Positions 25,605 to 33,021 of a DNA stretch of 64,000 bases are shown here, one piece after another; the stretch's first letter is position 1, and each line of letters opens with the position of its first letter. The position numbers and the translations under genes are program-made. The stretch is from Streptosporangium violaceochromogenes (GTDB lineage: Bacteria > Actinomycetota > Actinomycetes > Streptosporangiales > Streptosporangiaceae): NCBI RefSeq assembly GCF_014654615.1, contig NZ_BNBB01000022.1, forward strand, positions 1 through 64,000, read 5' to 3'. The notes under the pieces are model-generated. The model was not told the DNA's origin and ran no database searches. It saw only the letters and a program-made list of their open reading frames with translations.

Positions 25605-25770
25605 TCCCGGCCGCTCGCGCTGCGCCACGTCCGCGGTTGGCCCACCCCCTGGATACGGCTCCAGCGTTACTGGCGTGCCCGGTCCAACGCGCCCCCGCCC
25701 CCTGAACTCCAGCGGCTGCTCACCGCCGTCGGAGCCGGACACACCCTCAACCTCTACGCCCACATCTAAC
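25605..25770 (+). pseudogene. IS701-like transposase C-terminal fragment
   Basis: The plus strand encodes PLALRHVRGWPTPWIRLQRY, then WRARSNAPPPPELQRLLTAV and ending GHTLNLYAHI before TAA at 25768. The WRAWSxAPPPPxLQxLLxxV pattern is the usual C-terminus of IS701-type transposases in actinobacteria. The rest of the gene is missing. The following 165 bases up to 25935 hold no gene apart from the ribosome site of the next one. Confidence 0.55.
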
Positions 25771-25935
25771 AGACCACCGGTTGCCTCCTGGCTGCGAAGC
25801 CGCGAGGCGATCTTCATCTCGGCCCGCCCCGCGGCACGGCACGGCAGAAGCCCGTACCCCGCGGAGCGTAGCTGATTCGTGATGCAACTTTTCGCAGCGA
25901 GGCCGCATCTACCCAGATGAAGAAAGGAGTCCCCC

Positions 25936-26937
25936 ATGACACCCTCGCGCGGACTCGCGGTACTCGCCCTCGCCGCCATGGCGGCCACCACCGTAACCCT
26001 GACCCCGGCGGAGGCGCGGACGGGAGCCGCCTCCGCCGACTCGGTCCGGTACGCCTGGGTCAAGAGCTGCCCCAAGAAGGACTACCAGATTCCCTGCGGC
26101 AAGTGGACGCTGACGATGCGCAGCGGCAGAAGCGTCAAACTGCCCGACGCGCGGATCCACCCCCGCAACGCCCGGGGGAAGGTGAACAAGGAGACCAGCG
26201 CCCTGTTCGCGGTCAGCGGCGACGGCCGGATCGTCAACTACTTCAAGGGTGACAAGCTGGTCGTCCGTGACGTGAACAGCGGGCGGGTCCGCCCGCTTCC
26301 CGGCGGTGCCGCCGTTCTGCCCAAGGGCATCGGCCAGGACGACGTGGACACCATGCTCTCCCCCGACGGTTCGATCATCGTGATCGACTATTTCGACAGC
26401 GCGGAGAAGCTGCCGACGCTGATCGTGAACCTCGCGTCCGGCAAGACGATCAAGCTGCCTGCGAAGAACAACGTGCTGAGCTTCAGCCCGGACGGACAGC
26501 ACCTGCTCACCGGCCGGTCCACCGACGACAACATCACCGAGTTCGCGGTCTTCGACGCCGACGGACGAGAGGCCGGCCGTCAGGTCGTCCCGCAGATCGT
26601 GTCGAACAACTCGCCGGTCGCGCTGGCCGACGACGCGTCCACGGTGACGCTGATCATCACGAGCCCGTCGAGCAAGGCGCGCCTGCGCACCTACGACCTG
26701 GCGTCGGACACCGTCTCGGAGGCGGTTCCGCTCGGCATCCCCAAGGGGGAGACCTCGCAGCGCCTCCACTGGGACCGGGCGGGCACGCTCACCCTCTGGA
26801 CCAGCCGCGACGGCGGTAAGAACGACATCACCTCGGCCGTGAAGCGGGCGGTGAACGCGGAGACCGGCGCCACGCGCAAGCTGGACTCCTTCATGATCAA
26901 GAATGGCCCCTGGACCTGGTGGCTGCCCGGCGAGTAA
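25936..26937 (+). CDS. Secreted propeller-like protein, unknown function
   Basis: A 333-residue exported protein. The signal peptide (LAVLALAAMAATTVTLTPAEA) ends near residue 30. The mature part has repeated blade-like strands with the recurrent form of TolB/WD40 propellers (FAVSGDGRIVNYFKGDKLVV, VLSFSPDGQHLLTG, EFAVFDADGREAGRQVV). AAAGGAG precedes the ATG by about seven bases. It stands alone between IS debris and a PNPOx gene. No catalytic residues are evident; binding or scaffold roles are possible. Confidence 0.8.
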   Translation: MTPSRGLAVLALAAMAATTVTLTPAEARTGAASADSVRYAWVKSCPKKDYQIPCGKWTLTMRSGRSVKLPDARIHPRNARGKVNKETSALFAVSGDGRIVNYFKGDKLVVRDVNSGRVRPLPGGAAVLPKGIGQDDVDTMLSPDGSIIVIDYFDSAEKLPTLIVNLASGKTIKLPAKNNVLSFSPDGQHLLTGRSTDDNITEFAVFDADGREAGRQVVPQIVSNNSPVALADDASTVTLIITSPSSKARLRTYDLASDTVSEAVPLGIPKGETSQRLHWDRAGTLTLWTSRDGGKNDITSAVKRAVNAETGATRKLDSFMIKNGPWTWWLPGE

Positions 26938-26957
26938 GCACCACATATCGTCCTGTT

Positions 26958-27533
26958 ATGGGGAAAATCCACAGCAAGATCAGTGACCGGCTGCGCGCGT
27001 TCATCGAGGCGCAGCCGGTTTACTTCGTCGCGACCGCCCCCGAGCGGGGCGGTCACGTCAACGTCTCCCCCAAGGGGTACGCCGACACCTTCTCCGTCAT
27101 CGACGACACCACGGTGGCCTACCTCGACCTGGACGGCAGCGGTGTGGAGACGATCTCCCACGTCCGCCAGAACGGTCGCGTCACGATCATGTTCTGTGCC
27201 TTCTCCGGCCCTCCGAACATCCTCCGCCTGTACGGCACCGGCCGGGTCGTCGTCCCGGACGACCCCGCCTTCTCCGAGCTGATCAAGAGGTTCGGCCCGC
27301 ACCCCGGTGTCCGGTCGATCATCGTCGTCGACTGTGATCGCATCTCCGACTCATGCGGCTTCGCGGTGCCGTTCATGTCCTTCGAGCGGGATCGGCCCCT
27401 GCTGGACGAGTGGGCGGAGCGCAAAGACGTCCAGGAGAGGCGGGCGTACCGCGCCAAGCACAACCGCGAAAGCATCGACGGACTCGCCGGTCTCCTCCCC
27501 GAGGAGACCGACCCGGCCGTTCGCCGCTCCTGA
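26958..27533 (+). CDS. Pyridoxamine 5'-phosphate oxidase-fold protein
   Basis: A 191-residue split-barrel protein. It opens ISDRLRAFIEAQPVYFVATA, then HVNVSPKGYADTFSVID, TISHVRQNGRVTIMFCAF and LRLYGTGRVV, typical of the PNPOx-like FMN- or F420-binding family common in actinobacteria. The ATG at 26958 is the natural family start. An open frame extends upstream by 13 codons into the previous gene's end. Ligand and substrate are unknown. It is convergent with htpX. Confidence 0.85.
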   Translation: MGKIHSKISDRLRAFIEAQPVYFVATAPERGGHVNVSPKGYADTFSVIDDTTVAYLDLDGSGVETISHVRQNGRVTIMFCAFSGPPNILRLYGTGRVVVPDDPAFSELIKRFGPHPGVRSIIVVDCDRISDSCGFAVPFMSFERDRPLLDEWAERKDVQERRAYRAKHNRESIDGLAGLLPEETDPAVRRS

Positions 27534-27629
27534 CGAGGGCCCCGCCGGGCCGCCGCCGTCCCCTTCGCTCATGAGAGCGGCGGGGGTGCCCCAGGCGGAG
27601 CGGGCGTGGTGGCGGGCCCCCATCCGGTG

Positions 27630-28481
27630 TCAGCGGCGATATCCGGCCATACGCTCCAACCTGGCGACACGCTCGGCGGTGGGCGGGTGGGTGGAGAACA
27701 GCCGGCCGATACCCGCCCCCCGGAAGGGGTTGGCGATCATGAGGTGGGAGGTGGAGGCGACGCGGGCGTTCTCCGGAAGCGGAAGCTGCCGGGCACCCAT
27801 CTCTATCTTGCGCAGCGCGGAGGCGAGAGCCAGAGGATCGCCGGTCAGCCGGGCCCCGGACTCGTCGGCCTGATATTCGCGGGAACGGGAGATGGCCATC
27901 TGGATCATCCCGGCGGCGACCGGCCCGAGGACCATCATGAGCACGGCACCGATGAACCCGGGGCCCTCGTCGTCGTCTCCCCCGCCGAAGAACAGTCCGA
28001 CATACCCCAGGTAAGTGATCATCGTGGCGAGCGCTCCCGCCACCGACGAGATCAGGATGTCGCGGTTGTAGACGTGGGACAGCTCGTGCCCCACCACCCC
28101 GCGCAGCTCACGCTCGTTCAGGAGCCGGGTGATGCCGTAGGTCACGCAGACCGCGGCGTTGCGGGGGTTGCGGCCGGTGGCGAAGGCGTTGGGCTGCATG
28201 GTGGGCGAGACGTACAGCCGGGGCATGGGCTGGCGGGCCTCGGTGGAGAGCTCGCGCACGATGCGGTAGAGGACGGGCTGCTCGACCTCGCACACGGGGC
28301 GGGCACGCATGGCCGACAGGGCGATCCGGTCGGAGAAGAAGTAGGCGACGCCGCTGGTCGTCAGAGCGACCAGAGCCGCGACCCGCACGCCGGTGCCACC
28401 ACCCAGCCAGGCACCGATCGCGATGATCACCGCGGACAACGCACCCAGGAGAACAGCGACACGCAAACCGTTGTGACGCAC
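27630..28481 (-). CDS. htpX: HtpX-like membrane zinc metalloprotease (M48)
   Basis: A 283-residue protease of membrane quality control. Two N-terminal helices (VLLGALSAVIIAIGAWLGGG, then ALTTSGVAYFFSDRIALSAM) precede the zinc motif LRGVVGHELSHVYNRD (HEXXH). Two further helices follow (ALATMITYLGYVGLFFGGG, FIGAVLMMVLGPVAAGMIQM). The third ligand Glu is in SREYQADESGA, and HPPTAERVARL closes it. GTG at 28481 is chosen since the family begins (M)RHNGL and GAGGGGGG lies just upstream. Confidence 0.93.
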   Translation of the reverse strand: MRHNGLRVAVLLGALSAVIIAIGAWLGGGTGVRVAALVALTTSGVAYFFSDRIALSAMRARPVCEVEQPVLYRIVRELSTEARQPMPRLYVSPTMQPNAFATGRNPRNAAVCVTYGITRLLNERELRGVVGHELSHVYNRDILISSVAGALATMITYLGYVGLFFGGGDDDEGPGFIGAVLMMVLGPVAAGMIQMAISRSREYQADESGARLTGDPLALASALRKIEMGARQLPLPENARVASTSHLMIANPFRGAGIGRLFSTHPPTAERVARLERMAGYRR

Positions 28482-28518
28482 TACACCCCCCTCGTCGGTT
28501 GATGCCGGTTCATCGGTG

Positions 28519-28545
28519 ACAACGTTTCCGGCCAGGCACAACGTT
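28519..28545. promoter_or_regulatory. Direct repeats upstream of htpX
   Basis: ACAACGTT occurs at 28519-28526 and 28538-28545, 19 bases apart (two helix turns), 38 bases before the htpX start. A dimeric stress regulator binding on one DNA face would fit. No known box is recognised. Confidence 0.45.
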
Positions 28546-28556
28546 CCCCCGGATGT

Positions 28557-28793
28557 TCAGCCCGGAGCGATGAAAGTCACAGGCAGCGGATCAGGCACCA
28601 CCTGCGGGGCCACGGAGAACGTCGCCACGACACCCCCGGCGAGGGCCCCGAAGCAGAGCACCAACCACAGCGCGGCGTGAACGAGCTGCCCGGTGGTCAC
28701 TATGAGCGGCGCCATCCCGGCGGCCACCACACCCGGCAGCAGGAAGACGATCTCCTGCCCGGGTGAGACGGATAGGACGGCGCCTGGGTCACA
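28557..28793 (-). pseudogene. Truncated and frameshifted nuoJ
   Basis: The minus strand carries GQEIVFLLPGVVAAGMAPLI, then VTTGQLVHAALWLVLCFGAL, the first two membrane helices of NuoJ. The frame ends after about 75 residues (VTFIAPG) where NuoJ normally has about 200 and five helices. The natural GTGA start overlapping the nuoI stop is in a different frame, and this frame lacks a proper start. Loss of both ends says it is a relic. Confidence 0.75.
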
Positions 28794-29892
28794 TCTCCTC
28801 CTCGGGCTCTCCGTTCGAGGCCGCGGCAGAAGTCTGCTCCGGTGCGGTCGCCGCGGGAGGTGTGTCTCCCTCATCTGTGGACGACTTCTCCGCGGGCGGC
28901 CCCCCTGTGGACAACCGGTGCCCGGGGGAGGCCCCCGTCACGGGTTCGTCCGGGGGTGAGCCGCCGGCGGACGGGGGTGAACCGCCGGCGGAGACGCCGG
29001 TGGCCGCGCCGTTCTTTCTGGGGAGAGCTCCCGGAGGGCGGATGGCCCGGACGCTCGCGTGCCCGGCGGAGGCCCTCCGTACAGGGCGCTCCGGCCTCCG
29101 GCCCGGCGGGGACTCCCTCTCCGCCGCCGCACCGGGGATCTTCCCCGGCCCGCTCTCCTCCCCGCTCCCGGCACCGGGCCCGCTCACCGTTTCGCCCCCG
29201 CTCCCGCCCCCGCTCCCGGCACCGGGCCCGCTCACCCCGCCGGGACCGTGTGCGGCATCCGGCCCGCCCGGCGCCTCGGAAGCACCGGTCACACCGCCCC
29301 CCGCACGGAGCGCACCGCTCTCGGGACCGGATGCGCCGCCCTCGGGGCCGAACGCGCCCCCAGCCCGCGGGCCGGACCGGCCCCGCGCCCCGGCGGGCCG
29401 GGAGGCGGCCGCGAGCTCCTTGGGGGGGTCGGCGCCGGGCTCGTGGGCCGGGGGTGGGGGAACGGTGCGCGCCCAGGCGGCCAGCCTGTCCTTCTCGTGG
29501 AGGAGGTTACGGACGTCGCCCTCGGCGTACTCGAACTCCGGTGACCAGAACAGGGCGTCGAACGGGCAGACCTCGATGCAGATTCCGCAGTACATGCACA
29601 GGGAGAAGTCGATCGCGAAGCGGTCGAGCACGTTGCGGGCGCGGGGACGGCCCCCTTCGGGGGCGGGAGCGGTCTCCTTGTGGGAGTCAATGTAAATGCA
29701 CCAGTCGGGGCATTCTCGGGCGCAGAGCATGCAGACCGTGCAGTTCTCCTCGACCAGCCCGATCACTCCCCGGCTCCGCGGGGGAAGCTCCGGCCGGACC
29801 TCGGGGTATCGCCGCGTCACCGACCTGCCCAGCATGTGGTGAAGGGTGACGGTGAGCCCTTTCGCCAACCCCACTCCTGGTATCCGTGCCAC
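28789..29892 (-). CDS. nuoI: NuoI-like ferredoxin subunit with a long disordered tail
   Basis: A 367-residue protein. Residues 1-145 are a normal NuoI (GLAKGLTVTLHHMLGRSVTR; CTVCMLCARECP and CMYCGICIEVCP, the two [4Fe-4S] sites). The remaining 220 residues are a Gly/Pro/Ala/Glu-rich, Arg-containing tail not found in NuoI, which is usually about 170-220 residues in all. The start is GTG. nuoH, normally upstream, is absent, and a kinase gene is divergent instead. It may have left complex I to act as a ferredoxin-type carrier, for instance with the nearby korAB. That is inference. Confidence 0.82.
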   Translation of the reverse strand: MARIPGVGLAKGLTVTLHHMLGRSVTRRYPEVRPELPPRSRGVIGLVEENCTVCMLCARECPDWCIYIDSHKETAPAPEGGRPRARNVLDRFAIDFSLCMYCGICIEVCPFDALFWSPEFEYAEGDVRNLLHEKDRLAAWARTVPPPPAHEPGADPPKELAAASRPAGARGRSGPRAGGAFGPEGGASGPESGALRAGGGVTGASEAPGGPDAAHGPGGVSGPGAGSGGGSGGETVSGPGAGSGEESGPGKIPGAAAERESPPGRRPERPVRRASAGHASVRAIRPPGALPRKNGAATGVSAGGSPPSAGGSPPDEPVTGASPGHRLSTGGPPAEKSSTDEGDTPPAATAPEQTSAAASNGEPEEEM

Positions 29893-30096
29893 ACCTCAAC
29901 ATCATGGCGCATATGTGCCGGTGCGGGAACGCGGCGGTCCCCCGCAGGCACGCCCTGGGCAGGGACGATCCGCAGACACCCCGGGTTATCCACAGGCATT
30001 GTCCACAGACTGTGTGTTCGAGTTCCGTCCCCTCACCCCCGGAATCCCCCGCGAAGATGACTGCAAGGAACCTTGGATATACGTATCCTTCGCCAC

Positions 30097-31530
30097 ATGT
30101 CCCACCAGTACGGCCCCGCCTGGCACCAACAGCAGCCGCCTCGATCCAATGTCGGTCTGAGTGTGGTGTGGACATTGGTCCCCCTGTTCACCTGCGGCAT
30201 GGGGACACCGTTCATCATGGCCTATGCCGCCCGCCGGCTGCGGAGCCCGCTGCTGGTCGTCGCCTCCGTCCTGTACGGCCTCGGCATAGTGATCTTCATC
30301 GCCGGGATAGCCGCGTACGGAGACTCCGACCTGGCCCCCGCCTGGCTGGACGCCACGATGATGGTCGGGCTCTTCGGAAGCTGGCTCGGCGGCCTCGGGC
30401 ACGCGCTGGTGATCAGGAGCGCGGTGTTCCGGCAGGACACGCCGTATCTCCCCGGGACGCCGCACTTCCAAGGGCGGCCCCCCTTCCCGGGCCGGCCGCC
30501 GCTCCAGGGGCCCCCTCCCCCGGCCACGCCGTACCCGACCCTGCCCACCGTGCCCACGAACCCGCACCAGCAGGGTCCCCGCCCGTCCTACCCCCCGCCC
30601 CCTCACGCGCAGCCTTCTCACGGCCGTCCCCTCCACGGCCACACCACCCACGGCCACGCCTCTCACGGCCAGACCTTCCACGGTCAGACCTTCCACGGGC
30701 ACACCGCCCCCGGTCAGACCTCCCCCCAGGGGCATCCGGCCCGGCCCGCCCATTCGCCCCAGGGCCACCTGGGGCCGTACCGGCTGATCGGCGACCTGGG
30801 GAAGGGGGGTCAGGGAACGGTTCACCTCGCCCTCACCCCCCAGGGGCAGAAGGTCGCGATCAAAGTCCTGCACCAGCACCTCACCGGCAACCAGATGGTG
30901 CGGGAGCGGTTCCTGCGGGAGGTGGAGGCGACCCGCAAGGTCGCGACCTTCTCCACGGCCCGCGTGCTGGACGTGAACATCACCGACGACCAGGCGTACA
31001 TCGTCAGCGAGTACGTGGACGGCGTCTCGCTGGACCGGCTCGTCCGCGACCGGGGGCCGCGTGACGAGGACGGCCTGACCCGGCTGGCCCTGGCGACGGC
31101 GGGCGCGCTGGCGGCGATCCACCGGGCGGGCGTGGTGCACCGGGATTTCAAACCGGCCAACGTGCTGATCGGCGCCGACGGACCGCGGGTGATCGACTTC
31201 GGTATCGCCCGCGCCCTCGACCAGGTCACCGCCACCTCGGGCAACATCATGGGCACCCCCGCCTACATGTCCCCCGAGCAGCTCTCCGGGGGCGCGGTGG
31301 GCCCTGAGTCGGACGTCTTCAGCTGGGCGGCCACCATGATCTTCTCGGCCACGGGCAGGACGGCCTTCGGCGACGACACCATCCCCGCCATCTTCAACCG
31401 CGTGCTCAACCATCACCCCGACCTGTCGGCCCTGCCTCCGTCCCTGCGCCCGCTGGCCGCCGCCTGCCTGGACAAACAGCCCGCCAACCGCCCCACGGCC
31501 GCCGACATCATGCTGCGGATCGTGCACTGA
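30097..31530 (+). CDS. Serine/threonine protein kinase with N-terminal membrane region
   Basis: A 477-residue kinase. About three helices lie at residues 15-115 (WTLVPLFTCGMGTPFIMAY, LVVASVLYGLGIVIFIAGIA). A Pro-rich and His/Gly-repeat linker (about 120-225) follows, then a Hanks-type kinase domain with GDLGKGGQGTVHLA, Lys in VAIKVLH, HRDFKPANVL and DFGIARAL. Actinobacterial kinases usually have the kinase first and the membrane helix after, so the order is reversed. ATG 30097 is preferred to a TTG at 30073. It is divergent from nuoI and convergent with nuoC. Confidence 0.9.
   Translation: MSHQYGPAWHQQQPPRSNVGLSVVWTLVPLFTCGMGTPFIMAYAARRLRSPLLVVASVLYGLGIVIFIAGIAAYGDSDLAPAWLDATMMVGLFGSWLGGLGHALVIRSAVFRQDTPYLPGTPHFQGRPPFPGRPPLQGPPPPATPYPTLPTVPTNPHQQGPRPSYPPPPHAQPSHGRPLHGHTTHGHASHGQTFHGQTFHGHTAPGQTSPQGHPARPAHSPQGHLGPYRLIGDLGKGGQGTVHLALTPQGQKVAIKVLHQHLTGNQMVRERFLREVEATRKVATFSTARVLDVNITDDQAYIVSEYVDGVSLDRLVRDRGPRDEDGLTRLALATAGALAAIHRAGVVHRDFKPANVLIGADGPRVIDFGIARALDQVTATSGNIMGTPAYMSPEQLSGGAVGPESDVFSWAATMIFSATGRTAFGDDTIPAIFNRVLNHHPDLSALPPSLRPLAAACLDKQPANRPTAADIMLRIVH
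30616..30720 (+). repeat. Short tandem repeats coding for a His/Gly linker
   Basis: Imperfect 15-base units of the type CACGGCCAGACCTTC recur about seven times, encoding HGHTT-HGHAS-HGQTF-HGQTF-HGHTA. Two adjacent units are nearly identical, which suggests recent slippage. Confidence 0.75.
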
Positions 31531-31648
31531 CCTCCCGCCGGGGGAAGGCGCCCGCCGCAGGTCACCCGGCGAGGACCCTGAGGGCTCCCTTCAGAGCGAG
31601 CCGAACCGGGGCCGGGGACCCTCGCCTCCGGGGGTGCGGCCGGAAGGC

Positions 31649-32227
31649 TCAGGCGTCGCGCCCCCAGTCGGCGGGGACGCCCGGGGGGAGGGTCTTGCGG
31701 CGGCTCGGCGAGCCGTGGCCGGACTCGCCGGGCTCCTTGGCCCCGGGCCACGCCTTGGCGACCCTGGCGGCCAGCACGAAGTCCTTGCGCAGAGGGAAGC
31801 CCTCGAAGCCCTCGGGCAGCAGCAGCGGGACCAGGTGCGGGTGCCCCTCGAAGGCCACCCCGAACATCTCGAAGGTCTCGCGCTCGTGCCAGTCGGCCCC
31901 CTTGAAGACGCCGACGGCGCTGGGCAGCCGGGGGTCGGCGCGCGGCACCCGGGTGCGCAGCAGCAGCCGGGCACGCGCGGCGGGGTCGTAGACATGGGCG
32001 ACGACCGCGAAGCCGTCCGGCGGCTCGTCCACCGCGGTCAGCCAGTCGAAGAACGCGTACCCCTTCCGGCGGGCGAAGTCCAGCAGGTCGATCCAGTCTC
32101 CGGCCCGGACGTCCACCGTGGTCTCGCCGAACGTCTCCGAGATCTTGGCCCGTGTGCCGTACCGCTCCCTGATCGCCTCGGGGAACGGCTCAGGGGCCGG
32201 AGGGCCGGCGGGCGGGCGGTCAGGCAC
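31649..32227 (-). CDS. nuoC: NADH-quinone oxidoreductase subunit C
   Basis: A 192-residue peripheral-arm subunit. The diagnostic stretch DWHERETFEMFGVAFEGHP, then LLPEGFEGFPLRKDFV, is intact. YAFFDWLTAVDEPPDGF is the usual N-terminal half. GTG start, overlapping the nuoB stop. NuoD, normally next, is missing, and an intergenic convergent region and a kinase gene follow. Function in complex I would need the other subunits from elsewhere in the genome. Confidence 0.9.
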   Translation of the reverse strand: MPDRPPAGPPAPEPFPEAIRERYGTRAKISETFGETTVDVRAGDWIDLLDFARRKGYAFFDWLTAVDEPPDGFAVVAHVYDPAARARLLLRTRVPRADPRLPSAVGVFKGADWHERETFEMFGVAFEGHPHLVPLLLPEGFEGFPLRKDFVLAARVAKAWPGAKEPGESGHGSPSRRKTLPPGVPADWGRDA

Positions 32228-32729
32228 GGCGGTCCTCCGGGTGCTGGGCGGCGATCTTCTCCTGGAGCGTCATGATGCCGTGGAGCAGGGCCTCGGGCCG
32301 GGGCGGGCAGCCGGGGACGTAGACGTCCACGGGGATGATCTGGTCGACGCCCTTGGTCACGCAGTAGGAGTCCCAGTACGGTCCGCCGGAGTTGGAGCAG
32401 GCACCGAAGGAGATCACGTACTTGGGGTCGGGCATCCGCTCGTAGAGGCGCTTGACCGCGGGGGCCATCTTGTCGGTCACCGTGCCGGAGACGATCATCA
32501 GGTCGGCCCGCCGGGGGCCGTCGGCGAACGGGACGACCCCGAACCTGATGAAGTCGTGCCTGCTCATCGAGGTCGCGACGAACTCGATCGCGCAGCAGGC
32601 CAGCCCGAAGTTGAACACCCACAGGGAGTATCGTCTCCCCCAGTTGAGGATGAAACGCATGGGTCTGGGAGCCGACGGGGAGGCCGGCCCCGCAGTGGGC
32701 CTCACGGTGGGCATCGGGAGATCCGCCAT
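32220..32729 (-). CDS. nuoB: NADH-quinone oxidoreductase subunit B
   Basis: A 169-residue subunit carrying the N2 [4Fe-4S] cluster. Ligands are the double Cys in FNFGLACCAIEFVATSMS, the Cys in SFGACSNSGGPYWDSY and the Cys in YVPGCPPRPEALLHG. The frame is open far upstream (Arg-rich, improbable protein). ATG 32729 has GGAGGAGA nine bases before it, and an ATG nine bases earlier is too close to that site. nuoA is not found upstream. Confidence 0.9.
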   Translation of the reverse strand: MADLPMPTVRPTAGPASPSAPRPMRFILNWGRRYSLWVFNFGLACCAIEFVATSMSRHDFIRFGVVPFADGPRRADLMIVSGTVTDKMAPAVKRLYERMPDPKYVISFGACSNSGGPYWDSYCVTKGVDQIIPVDVYVPGCPPRPEALLHGIMTLQEKIAAQHPEDRRA

Positions 32730-32995
32730 GACACTCATTCTCCTCCAAGGCGGAAAGGCCCGCGCGCCCGGACGGCCGCGCCGTTCACATCGCCCGCGCC
32801 GCTCATGCCGTCGCCGCCGCGCTCGCCCCCGCGCCGCGCCCCGGGCGCCCCCGGTACGGGCCCCGGGCGCCCCCGGTACGGGCCCCTTTCCCACCGACCG
32901 TGGCGGGGCCCACCGTCGTCCGTCACCCACCGCGACGAGCAAACCAGACATAGCCCAAGTTTGATCGCCATTAATCTCAAGAAACCACAAAGTGC

Positions 32996-33012
32996 GCTAT
33001 ATCACATATAGC
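32996..33012. promoter_or_regulatory. Perfect AT-rich palindrome before the deacetylase gene
   Basis: GCTATAT-CAC-ATATAGC, 7+7 bases, lies 9 bases before the ATG at 33022 in a locally AT-rich stretch of a 70% G+C genome. It could be an operator over the -10 region (CATATAGC) or the -10 itself. Confidence 0.55.
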
Positions 33013-33021
33013 ATTACATGC

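Noticed and set aside
28615..29290. CRISPR-like repetitive look of GC-rich stretches in the nuoI tail
   Set aside because: Repeats are short, irregular and codon-phased (Gly/Pro/Ser runs), with no constant spacer length.
28763..29849. Overlapping plus-strand Pro/Arg-rich frames opposite nuoI
   Set aside because: Compositional shadows of the low-complexity tail of nuoI.
30616..30720. Possible minisatellite or CRISPR array
   Set aside because: 15-base units in reading frame with no spacers; a protein linker repeat.
29986..31527. 513-codon minus-strand frame opposite the kinase
   Set aside because: The plus strand has all kinase motifs; the minus translation is Gly/Val/Arg-rich without motif.
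31531..31648. Possible terminator between the convergent kinase and nuoC genes
   Set aside because: Only imperfect long-range pairing (GGCGAGG...CCTCGCC); no compact stem found by eye.
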